A stretch of 46,334 bases of DNA from Pleurocapsales cyanobacterium LEGE 06147 (GCA_015207585.1 JADEWQ010000041.1:1-46334); one strand, 5' to 3'; shown: positions 10,493 to 18,922, numbered from the stretch's first letter. Made by a program: numbers and translations. The notes: a model not told the origin generated them from the letters alone.

Positions 10493-10786
10493 TGAATTTA
10501 TTTTTTACAAAAACAATTAAATTTATTTATCAAATTGTAGCCATAGACGAAGAATGGACGCGGTAAAATCGAGCGCAACGGCGAGCTCGGCGAAATTTAT
10601 CATCTTAACGATCTTGCTATTATTATCTTCAAAGACCAGTCGAGATTTATAATTGTCGCGATCGCTTTAAAATTCGACAAGATAAAACTATCGTGCCTTT
10701 GACTCAAAACGATCCTGGCCAATTGATTTGCAGTTATTTCGAAAAGTAGTCATCCGTTCTTCCTCATCGAACGGTTTTAATTTTTA
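10493..10786. other. Gene-free stretch with possible coding debris
   Basis: Plus-strand fragments such as IERNGELGEIYHLNDLAIII and, in another frame, RDRFKIRQDKTIVPLTQNDP ending at a TAG at 10747-10749 look like scraps of one gene with frame changes. I cannot name the family and see no start codon. Confidence 0.25.
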
Positions 10787-11281
10787 TTAGTTTGTTATTT
10801 TTGCTCGTACATTTTGGTGTCGAACTAATAAATGGCGATACTTTTCGTTATTCTTAGCTAAAAGCCACTTTTGTTTAAAAATTTCTGCCGACTCTGCTTT
10901 GAGTGGATCTACTTCATAGGGCAATATTTCCCGTCTGGCTTGTTGTTTTCTGCTTTCGACTTGGCTTTTTGGGGATTGGTGCGATATTTTTTACCACTTT
11001 TATGGTTAGCATAGCGACGAGCACGAGTATAACCCATTTGGAGAAATTTGCGAGCCATATCTGCGCCAACAAAATCGTCTTGTTCTAAATACGCCAGAAA
11101 CATTTGATAAATCTTTTCACTAGAGTTTTTTAGCTATTTCTGGCGTTTTAAATCGCCAATAAGGAAGAATTTCAGATTTATATGGCTCTATTAGCAATAC
11201 TCCTTGCTCGCCCTTGCCATTGGAATACAGTTCCGGAGAAGCACGAAAATTGATGTTTTGGAAATCTAATGAATCATCAAA
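10787..11281 (-). pseudogene. DUF4385 family gene with two frameshifts and no start
   Basis: Three frames join into one protein: DDSLDFQNINFRASPELYSN ... EPYKSEILPYWRFKTPEIAK; then SSEKIYQMFLAYLEQDDFVG, ADMARKFLQMGYTRARRYAN; then EILPYEVDPLKAESAEIFKQ to a stop at 10787. The first shift is an extra A in an A run near 11118. The second is a missing G in a G run near 10926. The expected ATG before DDSLDF is absent. DUF4385 proteins are of unknown function and about 150 residues long. Confidence 0.8.
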
Positions 11282-11386
11282 AGATGACACGAGGGAAAAA
11301 ACTCCATAGCATCTATATCGGCGATCGCCAGCTTTTTTCGTCTAAGATAACTGCTACGAGCATCATGTCATTTAAATAAATGTGGT

Positions 11387-12235
11387 TTATTGGAATATTG
11401 TTGGTTTGCGTTGTTCGGGTTGGGGTGGTGCTGCCGATTGACCACCTTGCAGTCTTTCTCCCGTACCGCCATCAGCCGGATCGAGAAAAGGTCGTAGATC
11501 GATATCTTTTGGGGACTGGGGAGTATTGCTTTGACCACCTCTTATACCACCAAGAACATTGCCAATTTGATTGAGCAAATTATCATCTCTATTTGTGTAA
11601 GTATATACCCCTTGGGTTTGTTGACCGTCATCAGCGATTAGTAAATTTTCAAAAATCAGATCGCGAGTCAATTGAGGGTCTTGACCGGGAGGTACCGTAA
11701 GCACGATGCGACAGTCAGTTGGGTCTACTTGCGTGGTGACGCAAATAGTATTATAGTTGTTTTCTACTCCCGTCGTTAATTCCAGCAAACCATCCTCGCG
11801 ATAAAATTCTAATCTGCGGCTAATTTCATTACAACGTCTTTCAGGAGTCCAACCACCGCCCATTTGACTGGGAACTGCCCAAGGATAAGCATCATTAGGC
11901 TGGCTTTCTGGGTGATACATTACCGTATATTCACCGTTGACAAATTCACAAGTAAATCTAGTATCGGAACTGGTGCGAGTGGGAGTTGAAGAAGGAACGG
12001 TCGGGCTAGAACTGGGATCGTCTATAATTACCTCTGGTGGTTCGGTGCCGCGTTGACTAATCAGTCTAAGAAAGGGATTCTTGGTCTGTTGGGCACGATT
12101 TGAAACAGTAGAAAGTGGGATAGCATTAACGCTACTACCGCCGAAAAAAAGAGCAATACCTAGGATAAAACCAACTTTTGTCCAGGAAAATTTAGTGATT
12201 GATTGTGGCGTTCTATTAGATTGAAATAACTTCAT
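11387..12235 (-). CDS. COP23-domain exported protein
   Basis: 282 residues. The N-terminus has a signal-like hydrophobic segment (VGFILGIALFFGGSSVNA). A Pro/Ser/Thr-rich linker follows, then a COP23 domain from about residue 90 (FTCEFVNGEYTVMYHPESQP ... WTPERRCNEISRRLEFYRED ... YNTICVTTQVDPTDCRIVLT), with four Cys that probably form two disulfides. The tail is rich in Gly, Gln and Pro. COP23 was described as a circadian oscillating protein of Cyanothece. Its biochemical function is unknown and the location is probably periplasm or lumen. Confidence 0.8.
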   Translation of the reverse strand: MKLFQSNRTPQSITKFSWTKVGFILGIALFFGGSSVNAIPLSTVSNRAQQTKNPFLRLISQRGTEPPEVIIDDPSSSPTVPSSTPTRTSSDTRFTCEFVNGEYTVMYHPESQPNDAYPWAVPSQMGGGWTPERRCNEISRRLEFYREDGLLELTTGVENNYNTICVTTQVDPTDCRIVLTVPPGQDPQLTRDLIFENLLIADDGQQTQGVYTYTNRDDNLLNQIGNVLGGIRGGQSNTPQSPKDIDLRPFLDPADGGTGERLQGGQSAAPPQPEQRKPTIFQ

Positions 12236-12432
12236 GTCTTCTTCCTTAAAATTCTTTATATCTTAGGATTTTTGTGCCTAATTAGTAATCTATATTTACA
12301 GCTTAGACAGAAAAAGATTTTCCGCCATACTGCTTTGATTTATCTTTGCATTTATGACGGAGGGAAAAGTAAAAGGTTTCTAGTGGCTTTAAAATTTGTT
12401 GGTGCTGTAAACTTACGCGCTAAATTACCAAT

Positions 12433-13086
12433 TTATATTTCGGCATTCAGTAGGCGTTTCTCTAAATACTGACCGATCATTATTTCTTGTCCGGCACGGG
12501 AAATAATTGTTTGTCTGGTACGGTAATTTTGCCCTACTAATTTTATTTCTTCTTCAAAAACTGAACCCTTGTACTCGGTACGCAAGCACATAGTTTGTGG
12601 ATTAGTAAACGAAAAGGTGGCAATTACCGGATTGGGAGTAGCAAAACCGCGATCGCGATATAAAATATTTCCCTTGACTCCAAATACGGTTGAACCGCTA
12701 GAAGGCTTGCGAATTTGTCCGGTATAGTTACTTTCCCAAGTTACTTGAGTGCGCTGGGCGCGGGAACTTGGTGAGGGGCTGTGGGCTGAATTTACTTCAG
12801 CCCCTTGTAAGCCCCGTTCCCGCGCAGGAAGCGCAGTGTTTTCACAGCCACAAATTAAAGAATCTATTTCGTCTAATTGATGAGATTGAGCTAGTTCAAT
12901 CAATTGTGGCGCGCCTTGTTCGAGAAATGTGACACTCAGTCTGCTTTCGACTTCTTGAGGTTCTGTCTCTTTATTTAGGGTATAGTAACGTCGTTGAGAT
13001 TTCCACTCCCCTGCAGATTGCTGGAAAAACTCGACTGCTAAAGATTCTACTGATTGAGAAACTTGCGTCATTCTCACTGAACTCAT
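12433..13086 (-). CDS. CpcS/CpeS-type phycobilin lyase with an in-frame insertion
   Basis: 217 residues. Family features are LAVEFFQQSAGEWKSQRRYY at the N-terminus, then SGSTVFGVKGNILYRDRGFA and MCLRTEYKGSVFEEEIKLVG near the C-terminus. This lipocalin-like family attaches phycocyanobilin or phycoerythrobilin to Cys of phycobiliproteins. Residues around CGCENTALPARERGLQGAEV are encoded by a GC-rich palindrome (12751-12834) that interrupts the domain in frame. Without it the protein would be about 189 residues, normal for the family. Which bilin and subunit it serves cannot be read here; the nearby cpeR-like gene hints at phycoerythrin. Confidence 0.85.
   Translation of the reverse strand: MSSVRMTQVSQSVESLAVEFFQQSAGEWKSQRRYYTLNKETEPQEVESRLSVTFLEQGAPQLIELAQSHQLDEIDSLICGCENTALPARERGLQGAEVNSAHSPSPSSRAQRTQVTWESNYTGQIRKPSSGSTVFGVKGNILYRDRGFATPNPVIATFSFTNPQTMCLRTEYKGSVFEEEIKLVGQNYRTRQTIISRAGQEIMIGQYLEKRLLNAEI
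12751..12834. repeat. 84-bp palindromic element inserted in the lyase gene
   Basis: The outer arms GCGC...GCGCGGGAAC pair with GTTCCCGCGC...GCGC. Inside, GGGGCT pairs with AGCCCC and GGGCTGAA with TTCAGCCC. Its length, 84, is a multiple of three, and it adds about 28 codons without a stop. Elements with the same GGGGCT/AGCCCC arms occur at about 1430-1505. Confidence 0.7.
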
Positions 13087-13216
13087 AGAGACAAAACCTC
13101 ATTCAATTAGGTTGTATACTCATATTTTGATAGTTTTGTCAAGAATCAAGATTTATTTTGTTACTATTCTTAATATATCATAAACTACTAAGCTATTGTG
13201 CGTTTAATTTAACTGA

Positions 13217-13432
13217 TGTGAGCGCGAAATCCTCCTGCTCAACAAAGTAGCTATAGATTGCGTAGGTAAATGGACAACAGAACGCACCTACCATTATTTA
13301 AGCGAGCAAGAGGTAGAGCGATCGCGCACGGAATTTAGCCTTCGTCCGTTAACTTCAGAACAAAAACAGAAAGTGTTGACAGATAATGCCTATGGTGAAG
13401 TCCTCAACAATACTCAATATTATTTACATTAA
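13217..13432 (+). pseudogene. Truncated CpeS/CpcU-like phycobilin lyase remnant
   Basis: The open frame reads KVAIDCVGKWTTERTYHYLS, EQEVERSRTEFSLRPLTSEQ, KQKVLTDNAYGEVLNNTQYY and LH, then TAA at 13430. The pattern G-W-(S/T)-x-R-T-Y-(H/Y)-Y-L followed by V..S.T.F...PL matches the N-terminal third of CpeS-family lyases. There is no start codon and the C-terminal two thirds are gone. It is on the opposite strand from the intact lyase 130 bases away. Confidence 0.6.
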
Positions 13433-13871
13433 ATTTTATAAAACTTGATGATAACCGCTGTAGCAGCATTGTATAAATGAACTTGTCAAGGTGCTTTAAA
13501 AGTCAAGTCGATTGGCTTGAGCAAAAAAACAAATAACCCAGACTAACTTAGCTCAATCCTTAAAAAACTGCGCTTTTTTGGGCGTGTATTTTTTAAGAAG
13601 AGCATTTTGATTTATCAATTAGAAAAAAATATTACCCTAAAAATAACAGGTGATGCTACTAAATCTGTTACAAAACTAGAGTAGGCGTAGAGCAGCGAAA
13701 CATCATGTATATGTTTCACTTCACTGCGTTTTGCTTGGCTCCTGTGATAGAGAAAAACTTTGCTATTGCTATAAGAATAAAGTTTCGTAATGAATATTAC
13801 CAAGTTTGTAAGGCTTTTGTTCGAGCTTTACTGATGAACTCTCTCTATTGGTGGCGCAAATATAATCGGAG
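13433..13871. other. Intergenic region upstream of the cpeR-like gene
   Basis: AT-rich, with no gene I can support. AAAAAACTGCGCTTTTTTGGGCG near 13562-13584 is a weak hairpin with a T run. A 62-codon minus-strand frame at 13615-13803 has low-complexity composition and no family resemblance. Promoter elements for the cpeR-like gene should lie here, but I see no clear direct repeat of the CcaR or RcaC type. Confidence 0.35.
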
Positions 13872-13880
13872 ATGATGAAT

Positions 13881-14210
13881 ATGTTGGAGCTTAACAAGAG
13901 CATGTTGCCACCGATTGCTCGCAAAAAAATGCAAGCTTGGATTAGGAGTAGACATTTAATCTGTTCGGGTCATTTTTTCATTTTGGAAACTTTAGAATAT
14001 TCGACAGTAGAAAGATTTGAAGAATGTGTAAAAAGTCTAGGTGGCACATTAATTTCTGTTGAATCTATCCGAAAAGTCTGGGTTGGTAATCATCATAGAT
14101 TAATTCTTTATCAAGCAAAAGCTAGTCTACATACTCCCAATCACGAGTTAAAACAATATTGGATTAAATTTGGTAGTTTTCATACCAGATTTGACGAACG
14201 CTCTTGTTAA
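13881..14210 (+). CDS. cpeR: CpeR-like regulator of phycoerythrin genes
   Basis: A small basic protein of about 109 residues. Its core (MLPPIARKKMQAWIRSRHLI, then FFILETLEYSTVERFEECVK, SLGGTLISVESIRKVWVGNH, RLILYQAKASLHTPNHELKQ, YWIKFGSFHTRFDER) matches my memory of CpeR, the activator of phycoerythrin (cpe) operons. ATGs at 13872, 13875, 13881 and 13902 are all possible. The GGAG at 13868-13871 best suits 13881, while MLPP at 13902 is the family's usual beginning. A phycobilisome linker follows after 34 bases, and cpeR genes are often linked to linker genes. The identification is from sequence memory, not a search. Confidence 0.68.
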   Translation: MLELNKSMLPPIARKKMQAWIRSRHLICSGHFFILETLEYSTVERFEECVKSLGGTLISVESIRKVWVGNHHRLILYQAKASLHTPNHELKQYWIKFGSFHTRFDERSC

Positions 14211-14244
14211 CAAAAATCTAAAAATAAATTGGAGGAATTGCAAA

Positions 14245-15363
14245 ATGATTAATAATTTTATGAATCCAGTACTTGAAAAAGCATCAGAATTAGGGGTTTC
14301 TTTATACGAGGATTCAGAGCCAGTCGAACTTTTTTCTAATAGCTCACAAGCAGAAATAGAAACCGTTATTGGTGCCGTTTATCGGCAAATTTTGGGTAAT
14401 GTTTATATTATGGAAAGCGAAAGGCTAACAGTACCTGAATCTCAGTTTAAACTAGGTAAAATGAGTGTGAGAGAGTTTGTTCGCCATGTTGCTAAGTCAG
14501 AACTTTACCGTTCTCGCTTTTTTGATACTTGTCCTCGTTACTGTTTTATCGAGCTAAACTTTAAACATTTGCTTGGTCGCGCGCCTGAAAGCCACGAAGA
14601 GATAAGTATTCATAGCCGAATATTAGATAAAGAGGGTTATGATGCCGAAATAGATTCTTATCTCGACAGCGATGAATATGTAAAAAACTTTGGAGAAAAT
14701 ATAGTTCCTTATTATCGTGGTTATAAAAGCCAAATAGGGAAAAAGATAATTGGTTTTCCCCATCTTTTTCAACTTCTGCGAGGTGCGGCTAGTAGTGATA
14801 AAAACCCTATCACTAATAATTACGCGCGTTTGAATCGCTCGCTCTTTACTAATCGTCCTAGTGCAGTTATTCCTCCTTCTTCTAGTATTAGTACTTATGG
14901 TGGAATGACCGATGTGAATAAACTATTAGCTGAAGTATTAAAGCCAAAACCTCAATCAGTAAAAACTCAAACAACTACTAGTAAGCCAGGAGAAGAGCGA
15001 GCATATTCGACTCCAACTCAATTTTATACAAATTTAGAACAACAATATCAAGAACAAGCATTACAAATTCAGCAATTACAGCAAAGACTTGCTCAGTTGA
15101 GTCCGGTTGCTAGTATCGGCGCTGCACAAGTGAACAAATGGCAAGGAAGGGTTTATGCTCCAGAAATTGGTGCCGAGGAATTCTCTGGAACCAAATCTCT
15201 AAGTCAGATGCTCGCAGACGCGAACAAGCAAGATCTCCAGCTTCAAGTAGAAAAACAACAAGAAATGATTGCTAAACTCGAACGACAAATAGCCGAAGCA
15301 CAAAGTTTAGCATTTGTAGGGGAAGCACGTCTAAATAAGTGGCGTAGTCGTGTATTTTTCTAG
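14245..15363 (+). CDS. Phycobilisome rod linker with coiled-coil C-terminus
   Basis: 372 residues from the ATG at 14245, preceded by GGAGGA. Residues about 30-190 form a complete PF00427 linker domain (VYRQILGNVYIMESERLTVP, SVREFVRHVAKSELYRSRFF, CPRYCFIELNFKHLLGRAPE, SYLDSDEYVKNFGENIVPYY, FQLLRGAASSDKN, RLNRSLFTNRPSAVIPP). This domain sits inside phycobiliprotein hexamer rings. Instead of a CpcD domain, the C-terminus has two coiled-coil stretches, each next to a similar motif: ASIGAAQVNKWQGRVY and AFVGEARLNKWRSRVF. No membrane segment is present. It probably acts in phycoerythrin-containing rods, given the preceding cpeR-like gene. Confidence 0.88.
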   Translation: MINNFMNPVLEKASELGVSLYEDSEPVELFSNSSQAEIETVIGAVYRQILGNVYIMESERLTVPESQFKLGKMSVREFVRHVAKSELYRSRFFDTCPRYCFIELNFKHLLGRAPESHEEISIHSRILDKEGYDAEIDSYLDSDEYVKNFGENIVPYYRGYKSQIGKKIIGFPHLFQLLRGAASSDKNPITNNYARLNRSLFTNRPSAVIPPSSSISTYGGMTDVNKLLAEVLKPKPQSVKTQTTTSKPGEERAYSTPTQFYTNLEQQYQEQALQIQQLQQRLAQLSPVASIGAAQVNKWQGRVYAPEIGAEEFSGTKSLSQMLADANKQDLQLQVEKQQEMIAKLERQIAEAQSLAFVGEARLNKWRSRVFF

Positions 15364-15664
15364 TTCTTATGGTTATTGTCTGAACATTTTCACATTCATC
15401 TAGTCATATTTCTTCTTCTCCGCCGTTTTACAAAGACTGTTACGAGTGGAACGGCGGCTTACCGTTTTCTCGTCTGCATATTAAATAAGCTGCGATGACT
15501 TGTTCCTTTTTTTGTTTCCTTGGCTAGAAGTTGTCAGTTTTGAGATTTGATGCTTTAGGAAGCATAAGAATTATTCCTGAATAATAAAGCTTTCTAGTAC
15601 AGGGAATTGAACTACCATATACTCATATACCGATCTTCACAGCCTCTTTCGGGAAACTGGATAT
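15364..15664. other. Intergenic region with a hairpin
   Basis: CCGCCGTT at 15420-15427 pairs with AACGGCGG at 15450-15457 across a 22-base loop. It could end the linker transcript, although no long T run follows. The rest is AT-rich upstream DNA of the next gene. Confidence 0.35.
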
Positions 15665-16300
15665 ATGGTCAGGAAAAGATATAGCAAACTGCACGAGTCC
15701 GTAACCAGTAAATCTAAACCAAGTATTACTGTAACTCCCACAACTTTGCAAAACCTAACTCAAATAGCCAGAAAGGTAAGATTATCTAGATCTGCTTTAA
15801 TCGAAGGAGTAGCGAAAGGTAAAATCGCCATAGCCAGCACCAAAGCTAATATCCAGATTGATGTGGATAAAGTATCGGGAATATTTAACCACATTAATGG
15901 TTTTTCTATCGCTCCCCAAGAGACAGAATTGCATTCAACCGAACAAGGAACAGAAACGATATCGGCAGAAGCTTATCAAGCTTTGCAAAATCAGTTAGCA
16001 GAAAAACATGACTTAATTGAAGATCTACGCCAACAATTACAAGAAAAACAATCCCAACTAGAGCAACAAAATCAAAATTCTCAATCTTGGCAACAACAAA
16101 TAAAAGCTAAAGACGAACAAATCCAAGAGCAAGGTTCTTTAATTAATCAGTTGAGGCAAGAATCGGGAGAACAACTCACCGAAAGCGACAATATTCAAAC
16201 AGAAAAAAATAAATCAAATGTAAGAATAACTATATTTGTGTTTATTTTATTTGCAATTATGGTAACTTTCTTATTGAAATATTACTATTCATATATGTAA
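15665..16300 (+). CDS. RHH-like head, coiled coil, C-terminal membrane anchor (short paralogue)
   Basis: 211 residues, family not recognised. Residues 20-65 (ITVTPTTLQNLTQIARKVRL, SRSALIEGVAKGKIAIAS) look like a ribbon-helix-helix or related DNA-binding fold. Residues about 100-170 are a Gln-rich coiled coil (LQNQLAEKHDLIEDLRQQLQ). The C-terminus is a single hydrophobic helix (VRITIFVFILFAIMVTFLLK) ending YYYSYM, so the protein is probably tail-anchored with its head in the cytoplasm. It is followed after 30 bases by a longer protein of the same design. Function is unknown. Confidence 0.7.
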   Translation: MVRKRYSKLHESVTSKSKPSITVTPTTLQNLTQIARKVRLSRSALIEGVAKGKIAIASTKANIQIDVDKVSGIFNHINGFSIAPQETELHSTEQGTETISAEAYQALQNQLAEKHDLIEDLRQQLQEKQSQLEQQNQNSQSWQQQIKAKDEQIQEQGSLINQLRQESGEQLTESDNIQTEKNKSNVRITIFVFILFAIMVTFLLKYYYSYM

Positions 16301-16330
16301 ATGCAAACTAAAGATCGGAGAGGAATAAAA

Positions 16331-18073
16331 ATGGCGAAAAAAAATCGTAAAGTTGTTGCTAAAACTTCTAGTCTAATTGGCAAATCTCAACTGGGAATTT
16401 CCCTAACTTCTACCGCCATGGAAAACTTTAATAAAATGGTGAAAGAAACGGGATTGTCTAGGTCGCAGTTAATTGAAGATTTAGCTACGGGAAAAATTGC
16501 GATCGCCAGTTATTCCGCAGATAAAACTATTGCTTTTGAAAAAGTAACGCAAGCAGAAGATTTATCATCTAATGAGTCGGTTCATACTAATATAAAAATC
16601 CTTAACGGTACGGAAAAACTGCCAGATATAGAGGTTAAATCTAGCGAAACAGGTAAGCAGGCAACCGACGAATCTTCTTTAATAGAATTACAACAAAAAT
16701 TAGTAGAGCAAACTGAGAGCTCTGAAAAATTGCAACAACAGTCAGATAAACAAGCTGACTTAATTACACAATTACAAAATCAGCTTGCCGAACAAAAAGC
16801 TCAAGCATCTGAGCAAGCAGAAAATCGTGGTTCTTTGGAAAAACAAATTAAAGAACAAAGCGATCTGGTTAACGAGTTAAAACAACAGTTGGCTCGGCAA
16901 CAAGAATTAACAGACAAACGAGCAAAAGATTATGAGTCTTTACAACAACAATTAACTGAACGAGAAGAACAAATTGATGAATTACAAACCCAACTGTCTC
17001 AACAAACAGATAGTAACCAGTCTCTTCAACAGGAGTTGAGAGATAGAGAAGAACAACTTGCTCGATTACAACAGCAGTTAGAACGGCAACAAGCTGAACT
17101 GAGTCAGCAAACAGAGACTAATCAAACTCTTCAACAACAGTTAACTGACAAAGAGGAACAACTCAATCAATTCAAACAACAATTACAGGAGAAAGAGAAT
17201 CAACTATCTCAACAAAGCGATCGCATTCAAACTCTCGAGCAACAACTAAACGATACGCAAACCCAACTGTCTCAACAAACGGACAGTAACCAGTCTCTTC
17301 AACAGGAGTTGAGAGATAAAGAAGAACAGATCGAGCGTTTAGGACAACAACTGAGTAAGCGAGAAAATCAACTAAGTCAAACAGAAACACAACTCGAGCG
17401 ACAAAGTGAGCGTAACGAAACCCTTCAACAACAAATTGACGACAAGGAACAACAAGTCAATCAATTACAACAACAATTAGAACAACAACAAACCGAACTA
17501 AATCGACAAGCAGAAAGTAATCAAGCCATTCAAAAAGAACTAACCGATACACAAAAACAACTAAATGAACTAGAAAATCAACTATCACAGCAAACAAATA
17601 ATAACCAGTCTCTTCAACAACAGCTAAAGGATACACAAACGCAACTAAGTCAACTAGAAAAGCACCTACGGGAGAAAGAAACTGAATTAGATCGACAGAG
17701 CGATCGCGCTCAGACTTTCGAGCAACAATTAACTAATACACGAGAACAACTGCAGGAACTAAACACTCGGTTGTCTCAACAAACAGATGATAATCAAGCT
17801 CTTAAACAAGAATTAACTGATACAGAACAACAGCTTAGCCAGTTCAAACAACACTTATCCGAACAAACAGATAAATATGGCTCCTTAGAAAAACAAGCCA
17901 AAGAGCAAGAAGATTTAATACATAAATTGCAAGACCAATTGACCGAACAAAAATCTTTGGTTGCTCAAAAAATTCAATCTAATAAATACAAAAATTGGGC
18001 AATTATTCTCTTGTCTTTGCTACTAACAATTGTATCCATTGGATTAGCTAAAACTTACTTAATGATATCCTAA
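16331..18073 (+). CDS. RHH-like head, long Gln-rich coiled coil, C-terminal membrane anchor
   Basis: 580 residues. The ATG at 16331 has GGAGAGGA upstream; an earlier ATG at 16301 has none. The head (LGISLTSTAMENFNKMVKET, GLSRSQLIEDLATGKIAIAS) is paralogous to that of the preceding gene. Residues about 120-550 are an almost uninterrupted coiled coil of near-repeats such as QLSQQTDSNQSLQQELRDRE and QLTDKEEQLNQ. The C-terminus is a membrane helix (NWAIILLSLLLTIVSIGLAK). It may tether something, possibly DNA, to a membrane at a distance. This is inference; I know no characterised homologue. A strong terminator follows. Confidence 0.75.
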   Translation: MAKKNRKVVAKTSSLIGKSQLGISLTSTAMENFNKMVKETGLSRSQLIEDLATGKIAIASYSADKTIAFEKVTQAEDLSSNESVHTNIKILNGTEKLPDIEVKSSETGKQATDESSLIELQQKLVEQTESSEKLQQQSDKQADLITQLQNQLAEQKAQASEQAENRGSLEKQIKEQSDLVNELKQQLARQQELTDKRAKDYESLQQQLTEREEQIDELQTQLSQQTDSNQSLQQELRDREEQLARLQQQLERQQAELSQQTETNQTLQQQLTDKEEQLNQFKQQLQEKENQLSQQSDRIQTLEQQLNDTQTQLSQQTDSNQSLQQELRDKEEQIERLGQQLSKRENQLSQTETQLERQSERNETLQQQIDDKEQQVNQLQQQLEQQQTELNRQAESNQAIQKELTDTQKQLNELENQLSQQTNNNQSLQQQLKDTQTQLSQLEKHLREKETELDRQSDRAQTFEQQLTNTREQLQELNTRLSQQTDDNQALKQELTDTEQQLSQFKQHLSEQTDKYGSLEKQAKEQEDLIHKLQDQLTEQKSLVAQKIQSNKYKNWAIILLSLLLTIVSIGLAKTYLMIS

Positions 18074-18107
18074 AGCAAGTTAAAAAATTAATTTACCTTA
18101 CGACAAC

Positions 18108-18161
18108 TCGGTCGGAAATTTGAGTTTAATTTATTTTAAATAAACTTCTGACCGATTTTTA
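18108..18161 (+). terminator. Rho-independent-type terminator
   Basis: TCGGTCGGAA (18108-18117) pairs with TTCTGACCGA (18146-18155) with one G-U pair. The AT-rich loop can itself pair GTTTA with TAAAC. A TTTTTATTT tract follows. It lies 35 bases after the long coiled-coil gene. Confidence 0.7.
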
Positions 18162-18199
18162 TTTACTTAATATTACTATGCCCAACCAACAGGAAAATA

Positions 18200-18910
18200 A
18201 TGACCCAGCCGCTCGTTAGCATTATTATTCCAGTTTTCAATGAAGCAACCACGATTGTACAGACTTTATGGCGATTAAAAGATGATGTTGGCGTAGAGTT
18301 AATTGTTGTTGATGGGGGCAGTCAAGACGATACTGTTGAGTTGGTACTTCAGATGGGAGTGAAGGTAATTTCCTCTCCTATCCCAGAACGTGCCCAACAA
18401 ATGAATATTGGTGCAGCTGCAGCTAGAGGAGATATCCTTTTATTTCTTCATGCCGACACGCAACTGCCCCAAAACTATCAAAAAATAGTGCAAATGACTC
18501 TAGCAAAAGAGAGAGTAATTGCCGGTGCTTTTGAATTAGCAATAGATAGTCAACAATGGTCTTTACGGCTAGTAGAAAAAATGGTTAACTGGCGATCGCG
18601 CCTTTGTTCGCTTCCCTATGGCGATCAAGCAATTTTTTTAGATAAAAGAGTATTTCAAGATTTGGGCGGATTTGCCAATCTACCCATTATGGAAGACTTC
18701 GAGTTCATCCAACGACTGAAACGTCGGGGCAAAATTGCGCTTGCGCCTGTAGCCGTATTAACTTCCGATCGTCGTTGGCAAAAGTTGGGCGTATTGAAAA
18801 CAACCTTAATCAACCAATTAATTATTGTCGGCTATTATCTAGGAATTTCACCTACACGATTGAGACATTTTTATCACAACCGACGTCTTTTTTCTAAAAA
18901 CTCTAAATAA
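18200..18910 (+). CDS. Family 2 glycosyltransferase of the TIGR04283 type
   Basis: 236 residues. The GT-A start is LVSIIIPVFNEATTIVQTLW, followed by LIVVDGGSQDDTVELV and the metal-site region ILLFLHADTQLP. The middle and end are NWRSRLCSLPYGDQAIFLDK, FANLPIMEDFEFIQRLKRRG and TSDRRWQKLGVLKTTLINQL, typical of the TIGR04283 group often found with radical SAM/selenodomain proteins. The C-terminal hydrophobic stretch (LINQLIIVGYYLGIS) suggests membrane contact. Donor and acceptor sugars cannot be inferred. Confidence 0.85.
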   Translation: MTQPLVSIIIPVFNEATTIVQTLWRLKDDVGVELIVVDGGSQDDTVELVLQMGVKVISSPIPERAQQMNIGAAAARGDILLFLHADTQLPQNYQKIVQMTLAKERVIAGAFELAIDSQQWSLRLVEKMVNWRSRLCSLPYGDQAIFLDKRVFQDLGGFANLPIMEDFEFIQRLKRRGKIALAPVAVLTSDRRWQKLGVLKTTLINQLIIVGYYLGISPTRLRHFYHNRRLFSKNSK

Positions 18911-18922
18911 GAGTTCAAATTG

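Noticed and set aside
10903-11088. Plus-strand frame of 61 codons
   Set aside because: It is the antisense of the DUF4385 pseudogene.
13615-13803. Minus-strand frame of 62 codons upstream of the cpeR-like gene
   Set aside because: Atypical composition and no ribosome site; it lies in AT-rich promoter DNA.
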